Shown here piece after piece: positions 9,545 through 17,476 of a stretch of DNA of 35,000 nucleotides (position 1 is its first letter; each line of letters starts with the position of its first letter). Source of the DNA: Acidobacteriota bacterium (GTDB lineage: Bacteria > Acidobacteriota > Terriglobia > Terriglobales > Acidobacteriaceae); NCBI GenBank assembly GCA_031296115.1, contig JARLGI010000018.1, positions 1-35,000 of the forward strand, given 5' to 3'. The notes under the pieces are model-generated. The model saw nothing but the letters and a program-made list of their open reading frames with translations. It did no database searches and was not told the DNA's origin. The position numbers were made by a program, and so were the translations under genes.

Positions 9545-11218
9545 ATGATTACGAAATCAAATGCCGATTTGATTGTTCCACATCCTAAAGGGACTCAAGC
9601 GCGTGTGCTGCTGACTTCGGTGTTCGGTCCCTACGCGCAGGACGACGAATTCGGCAGCCGCTCCATCAATCCGATGGAGCTCTATCACAACCAGGTCACG
9701 CGCGCGCAGGGCAGCTTCTCGCTGCGCATGTTTCACCGCTCCTGGGGCCTGATGATGATCCAGCGCAACATCTCCGCCCCCAGCACCCTGCTCGACTTCC
9801 CCACCCTCGACCGCTTCGAGCGCGAGTTGACGTCCAACCAGTACGACATCGTCGGCATCTCCGGCATCATTCCCAACTTCGGCAAGGTGCGCGAGATGTG
9901 CCGCCGCGTGCGCGCCCTCTCGCCCAACTCCACCATCATCGTCGGCGGACACGTGGCCGCCATCCCCGGACTGGACAAGCTGATTGACGCCGATTTCGTC
10001 GTGCGCGGCGAAGGCATCTCCTGGATGCGGCGCTACCTCGGTGAAAATCCCGACGCGCCCATTGAGCACCCGGAAATCCTCTCCGGCTTCGGCATGAGAG
10101 TGCTGGGCATGCGCGTCCCGGACAACACTCGCGACACCGCCGCCACCATCATTCCCTCCGTCGGATGCCCAATGGGCTGCAACTTCTGCACCACCTCCGC
10201 CTTCTTCGGCGGCAAGGGTAAGTCGGTCAACTTCTACGAGTCGGGCGACCAGATTTTCGACATCATGCAGCACATGGAGCGCGCCATGAACGTGAGCTCC
10301 TTCTTCATCATGGACGAAAACTTCCTGCTCAACCGCCCGCGCGCCATGCAACTGCTGGAGCGCATGAAGGCCGCCGGCAAAGCCTGGTCGCTGTACGTGT
10401 TCTCCTCGGTCAACGCCATTCGCAAATACACCATGGAGGAGCTGGTGCAGCTCGGCATCTCCTGGATCTGGCTGGGACTGGAATCGCCGAAATCGTCCTA
10501 CGCAAAGTTGCAGAACTCCGATACGCAGGCGATGGCTGCCGATCTGCGGCAGCACGGCATCAAGCTGCTGGGCTCTACCATCGTCGGCCTCGAGCACCAC
10601 ACGCCGGAAAACATCGCGGAAGAAATCGAGTACGCCGTCTCGCACACCACCGATTTCCACCAGTTCATGCTGTACACGCCGGTGCCGGGCACGCCGCTGT
10701 TCGCGCAGATGCAGGAAGAAGGCCGCATGCTCGAAGGCATCGACCTCGCTGACATCCACGGCCAGTTCAAGTTCAACTTCGAGCACGCCGCCATCTCGCG
10801 CGAGGACTCCAAGCGCTTCCTCGATTGGGCCTTCCGCTTCGACCTCGAGCGCAACGGGCCCAGCCTGTTCCGTATTTGCGACACCATCTTTCAGGGCTGG
10901 AAGCGCTATCACGACCATCCCGATCTGCGGGTGCGCGAGCGCATGGCCAACGAGGCCGTCAAGCTGCGCACCACCTACGACGCCGCACTGTGGGTGATGG
11001 AGAAGCGCCTGAAGAAGACCAACGCCGAGGTCTCCGCCCGCATTCGCGAGCTTCGCCGCCAAGTGGAGCACGAGTTCGGTATCGCGACCCGCATGCTGCG
11101 CGCTGTCGTCGGCCCGTTCCTGTTGTGGACCTCCAAGCGCGAAGACCGCCGCCTGGCCCGCGGCAAAACCTACGAGCCGCAGACGTTTGTGGACAGAAGG
11201 AACTGGGTGGAGGCGTAG
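9545..11218 (+). CDS. B12-binding-domain radical SAM protein
   Basis: A 557-residue protein. Residues about 95-160 have the cobalamin-binding Rossmann pattern of class B radical SAM enzymes (YDIVGISGIIPN, STIIVGGHVAAIPG, DFVVRGEG), without the classical DxHxxG. The radical SAM cluster CPMGCNFC binds the [4Fe-4S] through Cys208, Cys212 and Cys215. Further TIM-barrel features are FFIMDENFLLNRPRA, WIWLGLESP and STIVGLEHHTPENI. About 170 residues after the barrel are rich in basic and aromatic residues, with a hydrophobic MLRAVVGPFLLWTSK near the end that suggests membrane contact. Such enzymes methylate or couple unactivated carbons, often on lipids or natural products. The substrate is unknown. 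Confidence 0.88.
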   Translation: MITKSNADLIVPHPKGTQARVLLTSVFGPYAQDDEFGSRSINPMELYHNQVTRAQGSFSLRMFHRSWGLMMIQRNISAPSTLLDFPTLDRFERELTSNQYDIVGISGIIPNFGKVREMCRRVRALSPNSTIIVGGHVAAIPGLDKLIDADFVVRGEGISWMRRYLGENPDAPIEHPEILSGFGMRVLGMRVPDNTRDTAATIIPSVGCPMGCNFCTTSAFFGGKGKSVNFYESGDQIFDIMQHMERAMNVSSFFIMDENFLLNRPRAMQLLERMKAAGKAWSLYVFSSVNAIRKYTMEELVQLGISWIWLGLESPKSSYAKLQNSDTQAMAADLRQHGIKLLGSTIVGLEHHTPENIAEEIEYAVSHTTDFHQFMLYTPVPGTPLFAQMQEEGRMLEGIDLADIHGQFKFNFEHAAISREDSKRFLDWAFRFDLERNGPSLFRICDTIFQGWKRYHDHPDLRVRERMANEAVKLRTTYDAALWVMEKRLKKTNAEVSARIRELRRQVEHEFGIATRMLRAVVGPFLLWTSKREDRRLARGKTYEPQTFVDRRNWVEA

Positions 11219-11276
11219 AGCGAAAAGCACAGCATTGCATGCCCTTCATAAACTGCCATAAAATGATGACATGCCT

Positions 11277-11531
11277 ATGACATCGCTGAACATTTCGCTT
11301 CCCGAACAGCTCAAAGCCTACGTGGAAGGCCAGGTCGCCTCTGGAGACTGGGGCACGCCCAGCGAGTACATCCGCGAATTGATTCGTCAAGACAAGCAGC
11401 GGCGGCTGGGCAATCTGGAGCGTGAGTTGCTGGCTGGCGTGCAGGCACGCAAGGTCGAGGTGTCCGCCAAGGAGATTCGTCAGAAGGGGCTGGTCACGGC
11501 TCTGCGCGCTCGGGCGCGGCGCCGCGCTTGA
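11277..11531 (+). CDS. ParD-like ribbon-helix-helix antitoxin, without an adjacent toxin
   Basis: An 84-residue protein read from the second ATG (11277), which gives MTSLNISLPEQL; an in-frame ATG at 11271 adds two residues. The N-terminus is the beta-strand of a ribbon-helix-helix fold (TSLNISLPEQLKAYVEGQV), followed by GDWGTPSEYIRELIRQD, the typical ParD/CC2985 pattern. The C-terminal half (ELLAGVQARKVEV...) is where ParD wraps around its toxin. ParD antitoxins normally precede a parE gene. Here the next 130 bases hold a dispersed repeat and then a gene on the other strand, so no toxin is present. Confidence 0.82.
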   Translation: MTSLNISLPEQLKAYVEGQVASGDWGTPSEYIRELIRQDKQRRLGNLERELLAGVQARKVEVSAKEIRQKGLVTALRARARRRA

Positions 11532-11543
11532 AAGCTTTCCGCT

Positions 11544-11596
11544 GTCATCCTGAGCGGAGCGATTCGCGAAGTGAAGGCGCAGTCGAAGGACCCCTG
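11544..11596. repeat. Dispersed GTCATCCTGAGCG...GTCGAAGGACCC repeat
   Basis: The copy starts GTCATCCTGAGCGGAGCG and ends AGTCGAAGGACCCCTG. A shorter copy is at 7759 and a diverged one at 29731. From general knowledge, this sequence is scattered in intergenic regions of many Acidobacteriota genomes. Here it sits exactly where a ParE toxin gene would be expected after parD. Confidence 0.65.
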
Positions 11597-11661
11597 TTCC
11601 TTCCCCGACTCTTCGGGTTCTCTTGCGAATGTCGGGCTCTCCAGCGGCACTGTAATCAGGC

Positions 11662-12543
11662 TTACTTCAACCCGGCGTTTTCCGCGGCGAGCTTCGCCGT
11701 CGAGCTCCAGTCCCAGTCCTCCATGCCGCGGGCGATGGCGGTCAGGATGTGATCGCGCATGACGCTGGCAAACGGAAGCGGAGCGTCCACGGCTTCGCCA
11801 GCAGCCAGGGCAAGACGGATGTCTTTCAGTCCGAGCCGCAACTTGAATCCGGCCGGCTGATATTTTTCGTCGGCGATGAGGTTGCCGTAGGTTTTGTAGA
11901 TGGGAGCGGCGAACAAAGAATTGGTGAGGAACTCCACGTACGCGTGCGGATCGATGCCGTACTTTCGCGTCAGCGCGATTGCCTCGCCCAGCGACTCGAT
12001 GACCGACGCGATGAGGAAATTGCCGCTCAGCTTCACCACGTTCGCCATCTCGGGTCTGTCGCCCATGACGAACACGCGCTGCCCCAGGGTTTCCAGCAGC
12101 GGCTTCGCGCGCTCCACCGCCGCGCTCTCCCCGGCCGCCGCGATGAAAAGCTTGCGCGCTTCCGCCGCTTCGGGACGTCCGAAAACCGGAGCGGCAACAT
12201 ACTGCTGGCCGCGCGCCGCGTGCTGTTCCGCCAGCTTCCGGGAGAGCGCCACGCTGATGGTACTCATCGAGATGTGCAGTCCGCCTTTCGACAAATTCTC
12301 CAGCACCCCGCCGCTGTGGAGCACGGCCAACTCGACCGCGTGGTCGTCCGCCAGCATGGTGATGACCACGTCTGCGCTGTGGGCAGCTTCGCCCGCGGAT
12401 TTGGCGAGCTTCGCGCCTTCTGCGCGCAGGCCTTCCGCCTTGGACGCGGTGCGGTTCCACACCGTGACGTCGTGTTGGGCGCGCAAAAAGTGCCGCGCCA
12501 TGTGCGCTCCCATATTGCCTAAACCGAGGAATGCGACTTTCAT
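11662..12543 (-). CDS. NAD(P)-dependent beta-hydroxyacid dehydrogenase (3-hydroxyisobutyrate dehydrogenase family)
   Basis: A 293-residue protein of normal length for the family. The N-terminal Rossmann fold starts at once (VAFLGLGNMGAHMARHFL) and includes VWNRT and ADVVITMLADD. The substrate loop is GLHISMSTIS, and the catalytic Lys lies in NVVKLSGNFL near residue 172. The C-terminal helical domain carries KDIRLAL and the dimer segment. Relatives oxidise 3-hydroxyisobutyrate, tartronate semialdehyde or succinic semialdehyde, and the exact substrate cannot be told. The gene is 30 bases downstream of the uracil-DNA glycosylase on the same strand, so they may share a transcript. Confidence 0.88.
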   Translation of the reverse strand: MKVAFLGLGNMGAHMARHFLRAQHDVTVWNRTASKAEGLRAEGAKLAKSAGEAAHSADVVITMLADDHAVELAVLHSGGVLENLSKGGLHISMSTISVALSRKLAEQHAARGQQYVAAPVFGRPEAAEARKLFIAAAGESAAVERAKPLLETLGQRVFVMGDRPEMANVVKLSGNFLIASVIESLGEAIALTRKYGIDPHAYVEFLTNSLFAAPIYKTYGNLIADEKYQPAGFKLRLGLKDIRLALAAGEAVDAPLPFASVMRDHILTAIARGMEDWDWSSTAKLAAENAGLK

Positions 12544-12573
12544 GAGGCCTCCGAGCGAAGAGTTTTGTCTATC

Positions 12574-13320
12574 TCAGGATGCGTTACGGCGGGTTGGAGA
12601 TTCGGATGCCGAGGCTGCGATCTCCTTCGCCTCTTCGAAGACCGCCCGGAACATGGGTTTCGTCAGTTTTCCTGTGGCGGTGTTTTGATTGGACGGATGA
12701 TACGAGGCCAGCAGGACGACGCCGTTGGGCAGCTTGTAGGAAGCGCGATGAGCAAAGACCAATCCGGCTTTGCTTTCGATTGTTCCGCTTCGCTTCGCGT
12801 GGTTGAGGTAGGCGTCGAAGCCGATTTTCCCGAGCGCGACGACTACTTTCACGCGCTTCAGGATTGCCAGTTCGCGATCGAGAAAAGGCGCGCAGTTGGC
12901 CAGCTCCGACGGCAACGGCTTGTTGTCAGGCGGAGCGCAGCGAACTGCGGCGGTGATGTAGCAGTCGAGCAGCTTGAGATTGTCATCGCGATAGTCGGCG
13001 TTGGGCTGCGAGGCGAATCCCACCTCGTGAAGAATGGGATACATGAACTTGCCGGAGGCGTCGCCGGTAAACGGACGGCCGGTGCGATTGGAGCCGTGCG
13101 CTCCCGGCGCCAGTCCCAGCACCACGACGCGCGCGTTGGGATCGCCAAATCCCGGCACCGGTCGCGCCCAGTAATCGCATTCGCGATAGGCCCGCCGCTT
13201 TTCGCGGCCAACCTGCTCGCGATACGCCACCAGTCGCGGACAGCGAACGCAACTCACCACTTCCTGGTTCAGGTTGGTGAGCGCGAGAGGCAATTTCGGC
13301 AACGCAGCTCCTTCGTTCAA
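12574..13320 (-). CDS. udgB: Family 5 uracil-DNA glycosylase (UDGb-type, Fe-S)
   Basis: A 248-residue DNA-repair glycosylase that excises uracil and other deaminated bases. The [4Fe-4S] ligands fit Cys24, Cys27, Cys128 and Cys143 (CVRC, RCAPP, NCAPF). Motif 1 is GLAPGAHGSNRTGRPFTG at 69-86, which is diagnostic of UDGb: it has an Ala/Gly-rich site and no catalytic Asp or Asn. The C-terminal motif SYHPSNQNT (206-214) supplies the active-site His208. The CAPPDNKP segment is also typical of the family 4/5 group. The ATG at 13320 fits the N-terminus of homologues. Confidence 0.9.
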   Translation of the reverse strand: MNEGAALPKLPLALTNLNQEVVSCVRCPRLVAYREQVGREKRRAYRECDYWARPVPGFGDPNARVVVLGLAPGAHGSNRTGRPFTGDASGKFMYPILHEVGFASQPNADYRDDNLKLLDCYITAAVRCAPPDNKPLPSELANCAPFLDRELAILKRVKVVVALGKIGFDAYLNHAKRSGTIESKAGLVFAHRASYKLPNGVVLLASYHPSNQNTATGKLTKPMFRAVFEEAKEIAASASESPTRRNAS

Positions 13321-13463
13321 GCAACCTCAAGAGTAGCAAACCGCTTCCACTGAGCGGTCTTACCTTTATCGGGACTCTGCAGTCCTGAAGCCGACGAGAT
13401 ACTCGCAGATGCCACTGACCTGCTGCTCATCCCGTCGTTGCCGTTCGGCCGGTGCCGGCTCGT

Positions 13464-13492
13464 TTGACCGTCTCGTGGGGCTCTCTTACACT
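13464..13492 (+). promoter_or_regulatory. Predicted sigma-70 promoter for tig
   Basis: TTGACC (13464-13469) and TACACT (13487-13492) are separated by exactly 17 bases. This would start transcription near 13499 and give a leader of about 150 bases before the TTG start of trigger factor. It is the best promoter match in the 326-base gap between udgB and tig. Confidence 0.55.
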
Positions 13493-13525
13493 AAAGACTG
13501 CGAGTACCTCAGTAATATCGCGTGT

Positions 13526-13582
13526 CGCCTCCGTGCAGAGGCGGCCGAGCTACTCGCGTTGCAGGATGCCCGAGCCGCCTCT
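13526..13582 (+). promoter_or_regulatory. Mutually exclusive hairpins in the tig leader
   Basis: CGCCTC-CGTGCA-GAGGCG (13526-13543) forms a short hairpin. The same GAGGCGG stretch also pairs with a downstream copy, through AGAGGCGGC (13537-13545) and GCCGCCTCT (13574-13582). Only one of the two structures can form at a time. No U-run follows the second stem, so a classic attenuator is not shown. Confidence 0.4.
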
Positions 13583-13646
13583 CGCGGATTAGCCGGGCAA
13601 CTGTGTTCTGGGCCGGAACGGCCACATCATTTCCGAAGGCATCTCA

Positions 13647-14960
13647 TTGACGACCGAATCACCCACCACCGATCTTCAGCCCTCCGAACAAACGAACCCC
13701 TGCAAGCGCGAGCTGAGCATCGAGATACCGGCTGACGTTGTTGCCGGCGAGTCCGAGAGCGTCGTGCAGCGTTACCAGAAACTGGCGCGCGTGCCGGGAT
13801 TCCGCAAAGGCAAAGTGCCGGCCTCCATCGTTCGGCAGCGCTTCGCCGACGGCATCAAGGGCGAGATCGTTGAAGCGCTCGTGCCGCGCTACTTCCGCGA
13901 AGAGACCCAGAAGCAGAACCTGCTGCCGGTATCGCAGCCGCGCGTCACCGACCTGCACTTTCATGAAGGTGAGCCTCTGACCTTCAAGGCTTCCTTCGAG
14001 ATCCTGCCCGAGTTCAAGGTCGGCCCTTACGACGACATCCGCCTGGAAAAGCCGGACACCACGGTCAGCGATGAGGACGTCGAGCGCGCGCTCACGAATC
14101 TGCGCGATCAGCACGCTACCTACACCGCGGTGGAGGAAGATCGCTCGCTGACCGACAGCGACTTCGCGGTGGTGGGTTTTAGGGGGGTGCCCAAAGAGAG
14201 CGAACAGGACGCCGACTCCAAGCCCGTTGAAGTGGACGAGGTCATGGTCGAGATCGGCGGTGAGAATACCATTCCCCAGTTCAGCGAGAACCTGCGCGGC
14301 GTCAAGGCGGGCGAGCAGCGCACCTTCGACGTGAAATATGCCGATGACTTCTCCGACAAGCGACTGGCTGGCAAGTCCATGACCTACGAAGTCAATGTCA
14401 AGGGCATCAAGACCCGTAGCGTTCCCGAGTTGAATGACGAGTTCGCCAAGGAACTGGGCGCTGACTTCAAGTCTCTGGAGGAGCTGCGCAAGCGGCTAGG
14501 CGAAAACATGCGGGCCGAGAAGCAGCACGAGGCCGAGCACCGCGGCAAAGACCAGCTCGTCGAGGAACTGGTTAAGCGCAATGATTTCCCCGTCCCCGAA
14601 GCGATGCTCGACCAGCAGATTGATCTCCGCCTGGAGCGCGGCCTGCGCGCCCTGGCGGCGCAAGGCATGCGCACCGAAGACATGAAGCGCATGGACTTTG
14701 CGCGTCTGCGCGCCGGTCAGCGCGAGGCAGCGCTGCGTGAAGTCAAGGCCTCGCTGATTCTCGAACAGGTGGCGGACGACGAAAAAATCGAGGTCAGCGA
14801 CGAAGAGTTTGATCGCGAGTTGGAAGCGCTGGCGATTCAATCGAAACAAACGCTGGAGCAGGTGCGGGCTCGTTTGACGCAGGATGGTGGGCTGGATAGA
14901 ATTCGGCATCGCATCCGCAACGAGAAGACCTTGGATGTTCTGTACCGCAGGTCCGCATAG
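13647..14960 (+). CDS. tig: Trigger factor, ribosome-associated chaperone and prolyl isomerase
   Basis: A 437-residue protein of normal trigger-factor length. The start is TTG at 13647, with GAAGG at 13635-13639 seven bases upstream. The ribosome-binding signature GFRKGKVP lies near residue 52. The FKBP-type isomerase domain runs roughly over residues 160-255 (DFAVVGFRG, GGENTIPQFSENLRGVKAGE, VNVKGIKTR), and the helical arms follow to the C-terminus. It binds nascent chains at the ribosome exit tunnel. It opens the tig-clpP-clpX set, an order shared by most bacteria. Confidence 0.96.
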   Translation: MTTESPTTDLQPSEQTNPCKRELSIEIPADVVAGESESVVQRYQKLARVPGFRKGKVPASIVRQRFADGIKGEIVEALVPRYFREETQKQNLLPVSQPRVTDLHFHEGEPLTFKASFEILPEFKVGPYDDIRLEKPDTTVSDEDVERALTNLRDQHATYTAVEEDRSLTDSDFAVVGFRGVPKESEQDADSKPVEVDEVMVEIGGENTIPQFSENLRGVKAGEQRTFDVKYADDFSDKRLAGKSMTYEVNVKGIKTRSVPELNDEFAKELGADFKSLEELRKRLGENMRAEKQHEAEHRGKDQLVEELVKRNDFPVPEAMLDQQIDLRLERGLRALAAQGMRTEDMKRMDFARLRAGQREAALREVKASLILEQVADDEKIEVSDEEFDRELEALAIQSKQTLEQVRARLTQDGGLDRIRHRIRNEKTLDVLYRRSA

Positions 14961-15038
14961 GGCGGGCTGCGTTCCGCTTTCTCAACTTCGACCCGCGGGA
15001 AGAAGTGTGGGCAGGTAGTCGGAAGGGAGCTATACACG

Positions 15039-15623
15039 ATGCTTGTACCCATGGTGATTGAGCAAACCAGCCGGGGCGAGCGGGCGTACGACATTTATTC
15101 CCGCCTGTTGCGGGACAACATTATTTTCCTGGGCACGCCTATCGACGACAACGTCGCCAACCTGATCATCGCCCAGATGCTGTTTCTTGAGGCCGAAGAC
15201 CCGGAAAAGGACATCTCGCTCTATGTCAATTCACCGGGCGGTTCGATCACGGCCGGTATGGCGATCTACGACACCATGCAGTTTATTCGCCCGGACGTGA
15301 CCACCATCTGCATCGGCCAGGCAGCCAGCATGGCGGCGCTGCTTCTGGCGGCGGGCGCCCCCAAGAAGCGTTTCGCCCTGCCCACGTCGCGCATTCTCAT
15401 TCATCAGCCGCTGATGTCGGGACTTTCCGGCCAGGCCACGGACATCGATATTCACGCCCGCGAGATCCTGCGCATGCGCGAGATCACCAGCCAGTTGCTC
15501 TCGAAGCACAGCGGACAGCGCCTTGACAAAGTGGAGCGCGACGTGGAACGCGACTTCATCATGAATGCGCAACAAAGCAAGGAATACGGGATTGTTGACG
15601 ATATTATTTTCAAGCACAAGTAA
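15039..15623 (+). CDS. clpP: ATP-dependent Clp protease proteolytic subunit
   Basis: A 194-residue serine protease. The catalytic triad is visible as Ser97 in GQAASMAA, His122 in ILIHQPL and Asp172 in [26 protein letters not shown] carries the oxyanion segment. A GGAAGGGAG ribosome-binding stretch precedes the ATG. The protein forms the 14-subunit barrel fed by ClpX. It lies 78 bases after tig, and the usual partner clpX follows after a 272-base gap. Confidence 0.97.
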   Translation: MLVPMVIEQTSRGERAYDIYSRLLRDNIIFLGTPIDDNVANLIIAQMLFLEAEDPEKDISLYVNSPGGSITAGMAIYDTMQFIRPDVTTICIGQAASMAALLLAAGAPKKRFALPTSRILIHQPLMSGLSGQATDIDIHAREILRMREITSQLLSKHSGQRLDKVERDVERDFIMNAQQSKEYGIVDDIIFKHK

Positions 15624-15797
15624 GGTCGAGGAACGGCAGCGGTAAGTTGGCAAATCGAGAAAAAAGTTCCTTGCCTGCTTCGAAAGTTGTACCTGGTATT
15701 GCACTATGGTTTCGTTGCAGCGCAGGAAAACTGTGATTGAATAGCTAATAGCGGCACTGAAGGCTCGCAAGCGGATCCCTCACTGGCCGAGGGTGTA

Positions 15798-15819
15798 ACA
15801 GGAGCAGCACGGCTCCTGT
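15798..15819. other. Hairpin in the clpP-clpX gap
   Basis: ACAGGAGC (15798-15805) and GCTCCTGT (15812-15819) form a perfect eight-pair stem with a six-base loop. It is not followed by a T-run, so it is not an obvious terminator. It may affect mRNA processing or stability between clpP and clpX. No strong promoter is visible in the rest of the gap. Confidence 0.5.
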
Positions 15820-15895
15820 CCGGTCTCGAGAAAACGGAAAATGCCGCCGGGAAGCTTAAGTCCGGGCTGGCAGCGTGCGGTGTGAAGGAGTTTGC

Positions 15896-17167
15896 GTGAG
15901 AACCAGGACCGGTTCTGATGAAGTATTGCGTTGTTCGTTTTGCCACAAGTCTCAGGACGCCGTCGCCAAGCTGATTTCGTCGCCGACGGACTATCCGCGC
16001 GCCTACATCTGCGACGAATGCGTTGCTGTCTGCAATTCCATCCTGGAAGACGACCGCTCCGAAGCGCAGCCCGCTGCCACGCCCAACCAGTTGCCCAAGC
16101 CGGCCGAGGTCAAGACCTTCCTCGACGAGTACGTCATCGGCCAGCAGCAGACCAAGAAGAAGCTCGCGGTTGCGGTCTACAACCACTACAAGCGCGTGTA
16201 CATGAACCGCCAGCGCGGCGGCGAGGTGGAGCTGGCCAAGTCGAACATCATGCTCATCGGGCCGACCGGCACGGGCAAGACCCTGCTGGCGCAGACCCTG
16301 GCCAAGATGCTCGACGTTCCTTTCGCCATCGTGGATGCCACCACGCTCACCGAGGCCGGCTACGTCGGCGAAGACGTCGAGAACATTATCCTCAAGCTGC
16401 TGCAGGCGGCCGACGGCGACGTTGCCCGCGCGCAGACCGGCATCATCTACATTGACGAGGTCGACAAGATCGGCCGCAAGGACGAGAACCCGTCCATCAC
16501 CCGCGATGTCTCCGGTGAAGGCGTGCAGCAGGCGTTGCTGAAGATCCTGGAAGGCACCGTCGCCAACGTTCCCCCGCAAGGTGGACGCAAGCACCCGCAC
16601 CAGGAATTCACGCCCGTTGATACCACCAACATCCTGTTTATCTGCGGCGGCGCATTCGTTGGACTGGAGCGCACCATCGGCCGACGACTGGGCAAACGCT
16701 CCATGGGCTTCCGCACGAACGCCGACAAGGAAGCCGCGTTCACCGAAAGCAATAAGCGCGACACGGAACTGCTGGCGCAAGTCGAGCCGCAGGACCTGAT
16801 TAAATTCGGGCTTATCCCCGAATTCGTCGGCCGTTTGCCAGTGGTCGGCGTTCTCAGCGATCTCGATGAAGACGCGCTGGTCGAAATCCTGACCCGTCCC
16901 AAGAATGCCATCGTCAAACAGTATCAGCGCCTGTTTGAGTTTGAGAACGTCAAGCTGCGCTTCACGGAAGGCGCCCTTCGCGCCATCGCACGCGATGCCA
17001 TGTCGCGCAAGGTTGGCGCGCGCGGCCTGCGCATGATCCTGGAAGAGTTGATGCTTGACCTGATGTACAGCCTGCCGAGCCAGAAGCGAGTCAAGGACTT
17101 CGAAGTCACCCGCGAGATGGTCGAGCAGCGCAACGTCGACCTGCCGCCGCTGGAAAAAGCCGGCTAG
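15896..17167 (+). CDS. clpX: ClpX, AAA+ unfoldase of the ClpXP protease
   Basis: A 423-residue protein from GTG at 15896, chosen because AAGGAG (15885-15890) lies five bases upstream; an upstream in-frame GTG at 15875 has no such site. The N-terminal zinc-binding domain has the C4 pattern LRCSFC...[10 protein letters not shown]. The AAA+ module carries Walker A GPTGTGKT, the pore loop GYVGED, Walker [11 protein letters not shown] and an Arg-rich sensor 2 (KVGARGLR). It recognises tagged substrates, unfolds them and feeds ClpP. Length and domain order match well-studied ClpX proteins. Confidence 0.97.
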   Translation: MRTRTGSDEVLRCSFCHKSQDAVAKLISSPTDYPRAYICDECVAVCNSILEDDRSEAQPAATPNQLPKPAEVKTFLDEYVIGQQQTKKKLAVAVYNHYKRVYMNRQRGGEVELAKSNIMLIGPTGTGKTLLAQTLAKMLDVPFAIVDATTLTEAGYVGEDVENIILKLLQAADGDVARAQTGIIYIDEVDKIGRKDENPSITRDVSGEGVQQALLKILEGTVANVPPQGGRKHPHQEFTPVDTTNILFICGGAFVGLERTIGRRLGKRSMGFRTNADKEAAFTESNKRDTELLAQVEPQDLIKFGLIPEFVGRLPVVGVLSDLDEDALVEILTRPKNAIVKQYQRLFEFENVKLRFTEGALRAIARDAMSRKVGARGLRMILEELMLDLMYSLPSQKRVKDFEVTREMVEQRNVDLPPLEKAG

Positions 17168-17379
17168 GCTCAACCAGCACTGCGGGCATCGGTTTAGGCC
17201 GCTTCGCCTCGCGAATCCAATCCGCGATACGAGCATCCATATCTCAGCATCGTGAAAACGCCTCAGTACGCGGATTTTCACCGGCCTTTTGCCGTTACCA
17301 AATCCGGCAACGCCCTCATACTAAAGAGGTTCGTCAGTTTTCTGCCCGCTTGAAACGCGTGTTATCCTTAAATCAACTT

Positions 17380-17458
17380 GGCTGCAGCGATTGCAGCCAT
17401 AGTGGAAGACTGCCATAACGGCTAACTCTTCTTCTTCAGAGGGCCCCGAAGCCCTCTG
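17380..17458 (+). promoter_or_regulatory. lon leader: DNA inverted repeat plus RNA hairpin
   Basis: GGCTGCA-GCGAT-TGCAGCC (17380-17398) is a perfect 7-base inverted repeat with a 5-base spacer, the right size for a dimeric repressor site. CAGAGGGC-CCCGAA-GCCCTCTG (17437-17458) is an eight-pair hairpin ending seven bases before the lon ribosome-binding site. Neither matches CIRCE or another heat-shock element known to me. Nothing else is recognised in the 300-base gap 17168-17467. Confidence 0.45.
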
Positions 17459-17476
17459 ACTGACAAGGTGGTATTG

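Noticed and set aside
9557..11230. A 557-codon open frame antisense to the radical SAM gene
   Set aside because: It mirrors the real gene almost exactly, has no recognisable motif and reflects GC-rich third positions.
13409..13735. A 108-codon frame in front of tig
   Set aside because: It runs over the predicted tig promoter, leader hairpins and the first codons of tig, and its translation resembles nothing.
15704..17281. A 525-codon open frame antisense to clpX
   Set aside because: clpX on the plus strand is unmistakable; the antisense frame is low in motifs and rich in Asp, Arg, Gln and Leu from GC-biased codons.
17349..17355. CTTGAAA before lon as a sigma-32 -35 box
   Set aside because: No CCCAT-like -10 box lies at the required spacing, so a heat-shock promoter is not supported.
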